Source of the DNA: Burkholderiaceae bacterium
GTDB lineage: Bacteria > Pseudomonadota > Gammaproteobacteria > Burkholderiales > Burkholderiaceae_A
Direction of reading: 5' to 3'
NCBI GenBank assembly: GCA_018882795.1
Contig: VERJ01000023.1
Location: 1-35,435, forward strand
DNA length: 35,435 nt
In this document: positions 1-8,579 of the stretch, piece after piece
Layout: every line of letters begins with the position of its first letter
Position numbering within the stretch: position 1 is the stretch's first letter
Notes under the pieces: model-generated
Database searches by the model: none
Seen by the model: the letters and a program-made list of their open reading frames with translations, nothing else
Told to the model about the DNA's origin: nothing
Translations under genes and position numbers: made by a program

Positions 1-82
1 CCCAGAAGAGGACTCGAACCTCCACAGTGTTGCCACCGCTAGGACCTGAACCTAGTGCGTCTACCAATTCCGCCATCTGGGC
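1..82 (-). tRNA. tRNA-Leu (anticodon CAG), 3' end cut by window edge
   Basis: Read on the minus strand, the sequence folds as a class II tRNA. The acceptor strand GCCCAGA begins at 82, and the D-loop has the typical AATTGGTAGACGC. The anticodon stem CTAGG/CCTAG encloses loop TTCAGGT, giving anticodon CAG, which reads CUG leucine codons. A long variable arm and a T-arm with GGTTCGAGTCC follow. The pairing strand TCTGGG reaches position 1, so the last acceptor base, the discriminator and any encoded CCA lie outside the window. The gene is transcribed away from rnr. Confidence 0.95.
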
Positions 83-95
83 AAGGCAGGCGCGT

Positions 96-123
96 ACTTT
101 AGCCGGAATCACATAATTGTCAA
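96..123 (-). promoter_or_regulatory. Sigma-70 promoter of tRNA-Leu
   Basis: On the minus strand a consensus -35 TTGACA (123-118) is followed after 16 bp by -10 TAAAGT (101-96). Transcription would begin near 88-90, a few bases before the mature tRNA 5' end at 82. The bases just after the -10 are ACGCGCC, a GC-rich discriminator typical of stable-RNA promoters under stringent control. The -35 box overlaps the start codon of the divergent rnr gene. Confidence 0.75.
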
Positions 124-2423
124 ACCGCTCCGCCATACCCGCCTCCCAGACCAGCTTTTATGGTCGCCTAATCGGCCACCGCGATGGTTTTGGTTTTGTG
201 CGGCCCGACGCAGGCGGCAATGATGTATTCATCTCGCCCAAGGAAATGCTCAAGGCCATGCATGGCGATCGGGTCAGTGCCCGTGTGGTGGGCACCGATC
301 GTCGCGGCAGACCTGAGGCCGTGATTCTGGAGGTCGTGGAACACGCCAACCGTAATCTTGTGGGCCGCTTGGTCAATGAACGCGGTATTTTGCTGGTCGT
401 GCCAGAAGACCAGCGTATCAAGCACGATGTGATTGTTGCGCCGATTGACACCATGGGCGCAGAGCCCGGACAAGTGGTCTCTATTGAGATTGTGGATCCT
501 CCTACGCGTTACACACCACCCGTGGGTCGTGTGGTGGAAGTGCTGGGCGGTGTGGACGATCCAGGTATGGAAGTCGAGATTGCGGTGCGTAAGTTTGATG
601 TGCCCCACGAATTTTCCGAAGAGGCACTGGCGCTTGCCAAGAAGCTCCCCGATCAAGTGCGGCCTAAGGATCTCAAGGACCGAATAGATCTGCGTGATGT
701 GGCTTTTATGACCATTGATGGCGAAGACGCACGCGATTTTGATGATGCGGTATACGCAGAGCCCATTCCCGGCAAGGGTTGGCGATTGTTGGTTGCGATT
801 GCCGATGTGAGCCACTATGTGGCCAGCGGCGATGCTTTGGATCGCGATGCATTTTCCCGCAGCACGTCGGTGTATTTCCCCCGTCGCGTGCTGCCGATGC
901 TGCCCGAAAAACTCTCCAACGGGCTTTGTTCACTTAACCCCGATGTGGATCGCCTGGCCTTGGTGTGCGACATGGTCGTCACCACGACGGGAGAGGTCAA
1001 GGCCTATCAGTTCTATGAGGCCGTGATCTGCTCGGCACAACGGCTCACCTACACGCGTGCCTGGGCAGCCATGGCCGATCCTCTGTCGGAAGAAGCCATG
1101 CGGCTTGGTCCCCTGACCCAGACCCTGGGCTACCTGGAAGAGGTATTTCGTGTGCTTCTGGCTGCACGTGAGTCTCGCGGTGCGATCGATTTTGATTCGG
1201 TCGAGACCTATATGCAGTTCGATGCAAATGGTCGCATCGAGAAAATTCTTCCCCGTGTCCGCAATGATGCCCATCGGCTGATTGAGGAATGCATGCTGGC
1301 CGCAAACACCTGTGCGGCTGATATTTTCAAGCGCGCCAAACGCCACAGTTTGTACCGGGTGCATGAGGGTCCAACGCCTGAGCGGCTGCGTTCATTGCGC
1401 GAGTTTCTGAAGGTACAGGGCCTGCGTTTAGATGGTGGGGAGAGCCCGGAGCCCGGGGACTATGCGCGGCTTGCAAAAGAGATCCGCGCCCGGCCCGATT
1501 CACGGCTGATTCAGGCGCTGCTTCTGCGCAGCATGCAGCAGGCAATTTATACGCCGGAAAATGTGGGCCATTTTGGACTCTCTTATGAGGCCTATGCCCA
1601 CTTCACATCGCCCATTCGGCGCTATCCGGATCTGCTGGTGCATCGGGTGATCAAGACCATCATTCATAACAAAGGCCACTACCTGCCGCCCTATGGCGAC
1701 ACGGGGCTGGACGACCCCATGCATCGCTGGCGCAACATTGGAGATCATTGTTCGGGTGCGGAGCGTCGTGCCGATGAGGCCTCGCGTGATGTCGAGGCCT
1801 GGCTGAAATGCCAATACATGAAATCGCGCATCGGTGAGCAGCTGCGCGGTACCGTGACTGGTGTCGCACCCTTCGGGTTGTTTGTCACACTTGATGCGCT
1901 GTATGTCGAGGGCATGATCCATGTCTCTGAGCTAGGTGCGGAGTATTTTCAGCACAATGAAGTGCTGCATGAATTGCGTGGTGAGCGCACCGGGCGGCGC
2001 TTTCGGCTTTACGACAGCCTGGTGGTGCAGGTGGCACGGGTCGATCTTGATGCCCGGCGGATTGAGTTTCAGTTGGTGCCCAGCATGATCCGGGCAACCC
2101 GCGCCTCCAAGGCAGCCGATCGTGATCAGGATTTTTATCAGGCACCGGAAGATGAAGCGACTGATGTCGAAATGCCGCAGTGGCTGGCAGAGGCCATGTC
2201 GGCCCAGACAAAGAAACGGTCTGGCGGTGCGCAGAAGTCGAAGAAGGCGGAAAAGCGTAAAGAGAAGCGCACCATAACCGCTCCAACTCGGGAAGCAAAA
2301 TCAGCAGCATCGGCCAAGGCAGCCAAGGCCAAGCCGGGCCGTGCTGCCAAGGGCGCACGTCAGCCCGCAGGCCATGCTGGCAAGTCACGCAAATCACGTA
2401 GGTCAAAAGGGTCGCATCGATGA
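117..2423 (+). CDS. rnr: Ribonuclease R, lacking the N-terminal helix-turn-helix
   Basis: A processive 3'-to-5' exoribonuclease of the RNB family that degrades structured RNA. Two cold-shock domains span roughly residues 13-150 (GRLIGHRDGFGFV). The RNB catalytic domain follows, with the metal-binding acidic set D201, D207, D209 and D210 in DGEDARDFDD. An S1 domain lies near 575-655 (GTVTGVAPFGLFV), and a Lys/Ala-rich basic tail starts near residue 690. RNase R usually carries a helix-turn-helix of about 70-80 residues before the first cold-shock domain; here that domain begins about 13 residues in. An in-frame TAA at 114 rules out any earlier start, so TTG at 117 is the first possible one. 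The Shine-Dalgarno is weak. The ATGA overlap with rlmB indicates co-transcription. Family assignment is certain; the start codon is inferred. Confidence 0.93.
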   Translation: MSNRSAIPASQTSFYGRLIGHRDGFGFVRPDAGGNDVFISPKEMLKAMHGDRVSARVVGTDRRGRPEAVILEVVEHANRNLVGRLVNERGILLVVPEDQRIKHDVIVAPIDTMGAEPGQVVSIEIVDPPTRYTPPVGRVVEVLGGVDDPGMEVEIAVRKFDVPHEFSEEALALAKKLPDQVRPKDLKDRIDLRDVAFMTIDGEDARDFDDAVYAEPIPGKGWRLLVAIADVSHYVASGDALDRDAFSRSTSVYFPRRVLPMLPEKLSNGLCSLNPDVDRLALVCDMVVTTTGEVKAYQFYEAVICSAQRLTYTRAWAAMADPLSEEAMRLGPLTQTLGYLEEVFRVLLAARESRGAIDFDSVETYMQFDANGRIEKILPRVRNDAHRLIEECMLAANTCAADIFKRAKRHSLYRVHEGPTPERLRSLREFLKVQGLRLDGGESPEPGDYARLAKEIRARPDSRLIQALLLRSMQQAIYTPENVGHFGLSYEAYAHFTSPIRRYPDLLVHRVIKTIIHNKGHYLPPYGDTGLDDPMHRWRNIGDHCSGAERRADEASRDVEAWLKCQYMKSRIGEQLRGTVTGVAPFGLFVTLDALYVEGMIHVSELGAEYFQHNEVLHELRGERTGRRFRLYDSLVVQVARVDLDARRIEFQLVPSMIRATRASKAADRDQDFYQAPEDEATDVEMPQWLAEAMSAQTKKRSGGAQKSKKAEKRKEKRTITAPTREAKSAASAKAAKAKPGRAAKGARQPAGHAGKSRKSRRSKGSHR

Positions 2424-3187
2424 GTGCGGATCCGAAAGAAATTTGCCTATTGGGTTTTCATGCGGTTCGTGCTCGTCTTCGGTCCGCACCGGAGACGATT
2501 TCCCGCATTGTGTTTGATGGGCAGCGGCGTGATGCGCGGCTCAATGGACTTTTGAAGCTGGCTGAGCAGGTATCGGTAAAAACAGTGGCCGATTCAGCAA
2601 CGGCCATGGAGCGTTTGGCCAAGGGCCAACGGCATCAGGGTGTGTTGGCGATTGCAGCGAGGCGGCCCCAGCCCGATAGTCTCTCGGATCTGTTGGAGCA
2701 GATGGAAGTGCTCAAACCCGTCGATCAATGGCTGTTAGTGCTTGATGGCGTGACCGACCCTCACAACCTGGGCGCGATTCTGCGTAGCGCTGATGCGGCA
2801 GGTGCTGCAGCCGTGATTGCGCCAAGAGATAAGTCAGCGCCGCTGAATGATGTGGCAGCCCGCGTGTCGGCCGGTGCTGCGGATCATCTGCCGTATTTGC
2901 AGGTGACCAATCTTGCGCGTGCGATTGAGGAGCTCCAGCAGGCGGATTATCAGGTGATCGGTCTCGCCGGAGAGTCTGAGCAGTCGCTGTATGCTGCTGA
3001 CCTTAAGGGAAGAATTGCCTTAGTCCTGGGGGCCGAGGGCGAGGGGATGCGGCGACTCACACGTGAGCGTTGTGACATTCTTGTGCGGCTGCCAATGATG
3101 GGGTCGGTGGAAAGCCTGAATGTGTCGGTGGCGGCTGGTGTCTGCTGTTATGAGGCGCTTCGGCAGCGGTCGCAACGTTCGAAATAA
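2420..3187 (+). CDS. rlmB: 23S rRNA (guanosine-2'-O-)-methyltransferase RlmB
   Basis: A SPOUT-class (TrmH family) methyltransferase expected to methylate the 2'-O of G2251 in the 23S rRNA P-loop. The N-terminal part (from GFHAVRARL, about residues 1-75) matches the SpoU substrate-binding domain. The catalytic knot shows the three family motifs: DPHNLGAILRSADAAG near residue 115, LVLGAEGEGMRRLT near 200, and MGSVESLNVSVAAGV near 230. Its length of 255 residues is normal. Its ATG overlaps the rnr stop (ATGA at 2420-2423), so the two are translationally coupled. A palindromic repeat element starts two bases after its stop codon. Confidence 0.95.
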   Translation: MSADPKEICLLGFHAVRARLRSAPETISRIVFDGQRRDARLNGLLKLAEQVSVKTVADSATAMERLAKGQRHQGVLAIAARRPQPDSLSDLLEQMEVLKPVDQWLLVLDGVTDPHNLGAILRSADAAGAAAVIAPRDKSAPLNDVAARVSAGAADHLPYLQVTNLARAIEELQQADYQVIGLAGESEQSLYAADLKGRIALVLGAEGEGMRRLTRERCDILVRLPMMGSVESLNVSVAAGVCCYEALRQRSQRSK

Positions 3188-3189
3188 AT

Positions 3190-3433
3190 GTTCGATGGCT
3201 CGGGGCCTACCGTTGGGGGCTTTCTCTCGTCGCGGTCGCAAAACGTGAATCAAAAGCGTTTTGCTCCGACGCTCCTCGAGTAAATCCCCCAACGCTCTCC
3301 CCTCGGGGAATCGATTGACTCGATCAAGTAACACGACTGGAGAGCGTCGGGATTTCGAACCGGCGAACGCTTGCAGCCGGGCGAAACCCGACGCTAGGCC
3401 AGGAGCCATCTATCGACACCCGAGCCTTCGAAC
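3190..3433. repeat. Palindromic dispersed repeat element, copy 1
   Basis: This fills the whole gap between the convergent genes rlmB and ftsY. Ends: 3190-3204 (GTTCGATGGCTCGGG) and 3419-3433 form 15-bp inverted repeats with one mismatch. Inside, a long imperfect stem spans 3211-3294. Its outer arm is CGTTGGGGG/CCCCCAACG, its middle CGTCG/CGACG, and its tip GCAAAACG/CGTTTTGC. A second stem pairs CGCTCTCC (3293-3300) with GGAGAGCG (3339-3346). A third small hairpin lies near 3376-3390. Positions 3256-3411 match 35435-35280 on the opposite strand without gaps, with about nine differences in 156 bp. Compared with copy 2, most of the right arm is missing. I see no target-site duplication and no U-tract terminator. 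It encodes no convincing protein. It could be a MITE-like element or a structured 3' processing or termination element. Confidence 0.85.
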
Positions 3434-3437
3434 TGCA

Positions 3438-4391
3438 CTAAATTCCACCAACCAATGCTTTGGCGAATTCGTGCGCATCAAACGGCTGCAAGTCCTCAAT
3501 CCCCTCCCCAACCCCAATGTAATGCACCGGAATCGGCCGTGCCTTGGCAATGGCCAACAGCACGCCGCCCTTTGCCGTGCCATCGAGTTTGGTGACGACC
3601 AGGCCCGTCAAACTCAGGGCATCATCAAACGCCTTGACCTGTGCAATGGCATTCTGACCTGTGCCGCCATCAATGATCAGCCAGATATCGTGGGGCGCAT
3701 CCGCGACCGCCTTGCCCATCACACGTTTCACCTTTTTGAGCTCTTCCATCAGATGCAGCTGCGTGGGCAGCCGGCCCGCAGTATCCACAAGCACGATGTC
3801 CGCCTTGCGTGCCACACCGGCACTCACTGCATCAAAGGCAACTGCCGCGGGGTCGCCCTGGGCCTGCGAGATCACATCTACACCATTACGTTGGCCCCAA
3901 ACAATCAGCTGCTCGCGTGCTGCAGCCCGAAAAGTATCGCCTGCACCCAGCAGAATGCTTTTGCCCTCTGACTTCCAGGCATGGGCCAGTTTGCCGATAG
4001 ACGTGGTCTTGCCCGCCCCATTGACCCCGGCCACCATCACCACGCGTGGCGTGGTGAAAGGCTGCGCTTCCTGATCAGACACAATGGCAAGAGGCTGCAG
4101 GGCCCGCTCGATACAATCCGCCACAGCCTGCTGTAGCTCTTGCGGGCTGCTGTCGTTGTTAAGCCGTCTTGACTTGATCTCCTGGCGCACCGCCTGCATC
4201 AGGTCCATGGTGGCCTGGCTGCCGACATCGGCAGTCAGCAGTGCTGTCTCCACATCGTCGTACCATGCGTCATCCAGGCGCCGACCCGTGAAGACCGCGC
4301 TAAGCTGTGCACGTGTCTTGGCAAGCCCGTCTTTCAGGCGGCCAAGTTTGAGCCGATCAAGGGTTCGGCCTAACCCTAGGAAACCAATCAT
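3438..4391 (-). CDS. ftsY: Signal recognition particle receptor FtsY
   Basis: The membrane-associated SRP-type GTPase that receives ribosome-SRP complexes for co-translational insertion of inner-membrane proteins. The helical N domain covers about residues 10-90. The G domain shows the P-loop GVNGAGKTT (122-130), DTAGR (203-207), the family motif DGGTGQNA (241-248) and TKLDGTAKGG (267-276). It is 317 residues long and lacks the acidic A domain found in many proteobacterial FtsY proteins; it starts with MIGFLGLGRTLDRLK, which may form a short amphipathic membrane anchor. It is divergent from the M16 peptidase genes and convergent with rlmB across the repeat element. Its stop codon lies four bases from the end of that element. 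Confidence 0.95.
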   Translation of the reverse strand: MIGFLGLGRTLDRLKLGRLKDGLAKTRAQLSAVFTGRRLDDAWYDDVETALLTADVGSQATMDLMQAVRQEIKSRRLNNDSSPQELQQAVADCIERALQPLAIVSDQEAQPFTTPRVVMVAGVNGAGKTTSIGKLAHAWKSEGKSILLGAGDTFRAAAREQLIVWGQRNGVDVISQAQGDPAAVAFDAVSAGVARKADIVLVDTAGRLPTQLHLMEELKKVKRVMGKAVADAPHDIWLIIDGGTGQNAIAQVKAFDDALSLTGLVVTKLDGTAKGGVLLAIAKARPIPVHYIGVGEGIEDLQPFDAHEFAKALVGGI

Positions 4392-4446
4392 CGTTTTTGT
4401 GGTCTGCTAGTACCTTGTTGATAGATTCTATCGTTTGGATTCTGAG

Positions 4447-5853
4447 ATGCTGAAACGCTCTATTGCGCTCTTTCTTTACCTGATGCTCGGCATTGTGGGC
4501 ACAGGCGCCCAGGCCAGCCCCCTAAAGCCCACGCTGGATAAGACCTTGTCCAATGGCATGCGGGTGTTGGTCTTCGAAAACGCCCGCGCACCCACGGCCC
4601 TGCACATGGTCTGGGTCAAGGCAGGCTCCATTGATGAGACCAATGGCCGCTCGGGCCTGGCCCACGTGTTGGAACACATGATGTTTAAGGGCACCAAGAA
4701 CCTTGCGCCCGGCGAATTCAGCAGGCGCGTAGCAGCACTGGGGGGCAGAGAAAATGCGTTTACCTCCAAGGATTACACCGGATATTTTCAGCAGATCCAC
4801 AAGGATTCCCTGCGCGAAGTCATGCGGCTGGAGGCAGACCGGCAGCGTTTTCTCAAGCTTGATGAGCAGGAGTTCAAAAAAGAAGTGCAGGTGGTGATGG
4901 AAGAGCGTCGGCTGCGCACCGACGACAGCCCCGCTGCCTTGGCCCACGAGACCCTTCTGGCCCAGGCATTTCAGGCAAGTCCGGTCCGCAATCCCATCAT
5001 CGGATGGATGAATGATCTCGAGCATCTCTCGATTGCCGATGTGCAAGATTGGTATCGCAGCTGGTATGCGCCCAACAACATGATTCTTGTGGTCGCTGGA
5101 GATGTAAAAGCCGATCAGGTGTTTGCCTGGGCACAGCAGTTCTATGGACCCATGCCATCCCGGGCGTTGCCCAAGCGCAAGCCCCAGGAAGAGCCTGATC
5201 AAAATGGCCTGCGTCGCGTCAAACTCAAAGCGCCTGCACAGAATGCGTTTCTGATGATGGCGTATAAGGCCCCAACCCTGCGCGAGAGCCTTGGTCCCTT
5301 GTTGCCTTCTGCCACGCCTGCGCGAGATCTGGTTGCGCTTGATGTGTTGTCAGCGCTACTGGATGACCCGGGCACGGGCAGGCTGGTGCGCCGCCTGGTG
5401 CGTGAAGAGCGCATCGCGGTTTCAGTGGGCACTGATACCGATGGTGTCTCGCGTGGTCCGGGCCTCTTCATGGTGCAGGCCACTGCAGCACCCGGGGTGG
5501 CGCTGTCTACGCTGGAGACGCGCATCAAAGAGGAAATCGCAAAAATTGCCAAAGAAGGCGTAGAAGAAAAAGAACTGCAGCGTGTGAAGCGCCAGGCCAA
5601 GGCCAGCCAGGTCTTTCGTCAGGATTCCATGTTTTCGATTGCGATGGAGTCCGCGCGGCTCTTGCTTGCCGGCCGATCGATTGAGGATGCAGAACGCTGG
5701 CTTGCTGTGCTGGATGACATTCGAAGTGAAGACATTCAGCGGGTGGCCAAACAGTTTTTTGTCGACGATCAACTTACAGCCCTTGAGTTTGAGCCCCTGC
5801 CGCTTGCCGAAGCTGCCGCCAGACCAAAGCCTTCGGGCACGATGCGGCACTAG
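4447..5853 (+). CDS. Periplasmic M16 family zinc metallopeptidase, catalytic subunit type
   Basis: A pitrilysin-like peptidase of the M16B type. The zinc site HxxEH is present as HVLEH in the LAHVLEHMMFKG segment, and the third ligand Glu lies downstream in VVMEERR, about the spacing known for the family. An N-terminal signal peptide (MLKRSIALFLYLMLGIVG, ending AQA before Ser) points to export to the periplasm. I chose ATG at 4447 because it puts the positively charged residues directly before the hydrophobic core; a TTG at 4435 in the same frame would add four residues. The next gene encodes a paralogue without the zinc motif, so the two probably form a heterodimer. The physiological substrate is unknown. 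Confidence 0.9.
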   Translation: MLKRSIALFLYLMLGIVGTGAQASPLKPTLDKTLSNGMRVLVFENARAPTALHMVWVKAGSIDETNGRSGLAHVLEHMMFKGTKNLAPGEFSRRVAALGGRENAFTSKDYTGYFQQIHKDSLREVMRLEADRQRFLKLDEQEFKKEVQVVMEERRLRTDDSPAALAHETLLAQAFQASPVRNPIIGWMNDLEHLSIADVQDWYRSWYAPNNMILVVAGDVKADQVFAWAQQFYGPMPSRALPKRKPQEEPDQNGLRRVKLKAPAQNAFLMMAYKAPTLRESLGPLLPSATPARDLVALDVLSALLDDPGTGRLVRRLVREERIAVSVGTDTDGVSRGPGLFMVQATAAPGVALSTLETRIKEEIAKIAKEGVEEKELQRVKRQAKASQVFRQDSMFSIAMESARLLLAGRSIEDAERWLAVLDDIRSEDIQRVAKQFFVDDQLTALEFEPLPLAEAAARPKPSGTMRH

Positions 5854-5859
5854 GAGCCG

Positions 5860-7218
5860 ATGATGAAATTTCTTTTTGCCAGCCTGATGCTTGCCTTGGG
5901 CCTTTCACAGCCGCTCTCTGTTGCGGCCAGAAGTGCTGATATCCGGGAGTGGACCACGCCTTCCGGCACACGGGTCTTGTTTCTATCAGCCCGCGAGATC
6001 CCCATGGTGGATGTCTCGATTGATGTCGATGCCGGAAACAGATGGGAGCGCTCGGACCGCGCAGGCATTGCAGGTCTGGTCAGCGGCATGCTGTCCAAGG
6101 GGGTGCGGGCCAGTGGCCAGATGCCTGCCATGACCGAAACTGAAATCAGCGAGACATTCGCCGAGCTGGCGGTGCAGCGCGGTGGATCCGTCTCACTTGA
6201 TCGGGCAACAATTTCTCTGCGCATGCTTTCTGATCCGGATGTGCGCGAGAAAGCCGCAAGGCTTATATCACGCATGATCTTTGATCCTGTGTTTGATCGC
6301 GAGATTTTGGAGCGCGAGAAAAAGCGCAGCATCGCCGGCCTGCGTGAATCCATGACACAGCCCCAATCAATTGCTACCAAGGCATTGTGGCGTGCAGTTT
6401 ATCCAGACCACCCCTACGGCGCGGCCGCCACGCCAGAATCGCTTGAGTCGATTGGCCCAGCCGATTTGGTGGAGTTTCACAGGCGTTACTGGCAGCCCAA
6501 TCGCATGCGGGTCACGATTGTTGGAGCGCTCACCGAGCCCCAGGCCCGAGATCTGGTGGCACAACTTTTTGCATCCGCTCCTGTTGCGCAAGTGGCGCCA
6601 TCAAACCCATCGCGTAGCCACCCTGCACCTATCACGTTAAAACCCAAGGCGCAGCGCCAGGCGATTGCGCACCCTGCAACCCAGAGCCATTTGTGGTGGG
6701 GCATGCCAGGGATTGCGCGAGACGATCCTGATTTCTTTGCGCTGACCGTGGGCAACTATATTCTGGGCGGGGGTGGTTTTGTGTCGCGCTTAACTGAAGA
6801 GATTCGGGAAAAGCGTGGCCTCTCATATAGCGTGTTCAGCGCCTTTCAGCCCTTGGCGCAGCCGGGCCCATTCATGATCAGTCTGCAGACCCAGGGCGCA
6901 AAGGCACCCGAGGCCCTTGCGGTAGTGGAACAGACTTTAAAGAAATTTCTTCAAGAGGGACCCAGCGAAAAAGAATTAAAAGCGGCCAAACAAAACCTGA
7001 TTGGTGGGTTTGCCTTGCGTTTGGATACCAACCGCAAGCTCTTGGATAACCTTGCGCAGATCAATTTCTATGACATGCCCCTGGATTATCTGGACACCTG
7101 GACATCAAAGGTGCAGCAGGTCACGCGCGAAGATATTCGGCGTGTCATGAATCGGGTCGTCACGCCAGAGCATCTCTCAGTGGTCGTGGTCGCAGGGCCC
7201 GAGGGTTTTAAGCCCTGA
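5860..7218 (+). CDS. Periplasmic M16 family protein, non-catalytic partner
   Basis: The second M16 family protein, 452 residues, with signal peptide MMKFLFASLMLALGLS and a likely cleavage near VAA/RSA. The segment that aligns with the zinc site reads AGIAGLVSGMLSKG, so HxxEH is absent. It keeps the C-terminal signature EEIREKRGLSYSVFSAF, which holds the Arg/Tyr residues that help the catalytic partner bind substrate in two-subunit M16 enzymes. It starts six bases after the upstream gene behind a clear AGGAG, so it is co-expressed with the catalytic subunit. Pairing with that subunit is inferred from this arrangement and the complementary motifs. ATG codons at 5860 and 5863 are both possible starts. 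Confidence 0.88.
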   Translation: MMKFLFASLMLALGLSQPLSVAARSADIREWTTPSGTRVLFLSAREIPMVDVSIDVDAGNRWERSDRAGIAGLVSGMLSKGVRASGQMPAMTETEISETFAELAVQRGGSVSLDRATISLRMLSDPDVREKAARLISRMIFDPVFDREILEREKKRSIAGLRESMTQPQSIATKALWRAVYPDHPYGAAATPESLESIGPADLVEFHRRYWQPNRMRVTIVGALTEPQARDLVAQLFASAPVAQVAPSNPSRSHPAPITLKPKAQRQAIAHPATQSHLWWGMPGIARDDPDFFALTVGNYILGGGGFVSRLTEEIREKRGLSYSVFSAFQPLAQPGPFMISLQTQGAKAPEALAVVEQTLKKFLQEGPSEKELKAAKQNLIGGFALRLDTNRKLLDNLAQINFYDMPLDYLDTWTSKVQQVTREDIRRVMNRVVTPEHLSVVVVAGPEGFKP

Positions 7219-7224
7219 TTGCGG

Positions 7225-8284
<1,060 letters not shown>

Positions 8285-8288
8285 TCGC

Positions 8289-8558
8289 ATGGCCTTATTG
8301 ATCACCGATCAGTGCATTAATTGCGATGTCTGTGAGCCGGTTTGCCCAAATAACGCGATTGAATTGGGGCCGGCAATCTACGAAATCGATCCGGCTTTGT
8401 GCACCGAATGTGTTGGGCATTTCGAAGAGCCCCAATGCAAGGTCGTCTGTCCGGTGGAATGCATTGTGGTGAATCCCGACTGTGTGGAGACCCACGAGCA
8501 GCTCCAAGCCAAGTCCAAGGCACTCAGCACGCTGTCCTTTGTAAAAAGCGATAATTAG
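8289..8558 (+). CDS. YfhL-type 2[4Fe-4S] ferredoxin
   Basis: A small bacterial-type ferredoxin of 89 residues, cytoplasmic, acting as a low-potential electron carrier. The first cluster motif is CINCDVCEPVCP (CxxCxxCxxxCP). The second is CTECVGHFEEPQCKVVCPVEC, with the insertion between the second and third cysteines that marks the Allochromatium/YfhL type with one atypically bound cluster. A C-terminal helix-forming extension follows. It starts four bases after coaD. Linkage to coaD is common in Betaproteobacteria, but I know of no demonstrated functional reason. The redox partner cannot be told from the sequence. Confidence 0.92.
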   Translation: MALLITDQCINCDVCEPVCPNNAIELGPAIYEIDPALCTECVGHFEEPQCKVVCPVECIVVNPDCVETHEQLQAKSKALSTLSFVKSDN

Positions 8559-8559
8559 G

Positions 8560-8574
8560 CCTCTTTTCAGAGGA
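8560..8574 (+). promoter_or_regulatory. Small hairpin covering the ychF ribosome-binding site
   Basis: CCTCT (8560-8564), loop TTTC, AGAGG (8569-8573) form a five-base-pair stem. The 3' arm is the only good Shine-Dalgarno for ychF, six bases from its ATG. In the folded state the site would be occluded. The stem is short, so any effect is probably mild. This is inference from pairing only. Confidence 0.35.
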
Positions 8575-8579
8575 ATCCC

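Noticed and set aside
3211-3346. Integron attC site, because of the GTTGGGG/CCCCAAC arms around a long imperfect palindrome
   Set aside because: The arm order is reversed relative to attC (which runs from an AAC end to a GTT end), the box bases do not fit the consensus, and no cassette genes or integrase are nearby.
3261-3450. Reading frames through both repeat copies sharing the peptide RRDFEPANACSRAKP
   Set aside because: The similarity follows from the DNA repeat. There is no ribosome-binding site, and the frames run on into the antisense of ftsY or out of the element, so I do not call a protein.
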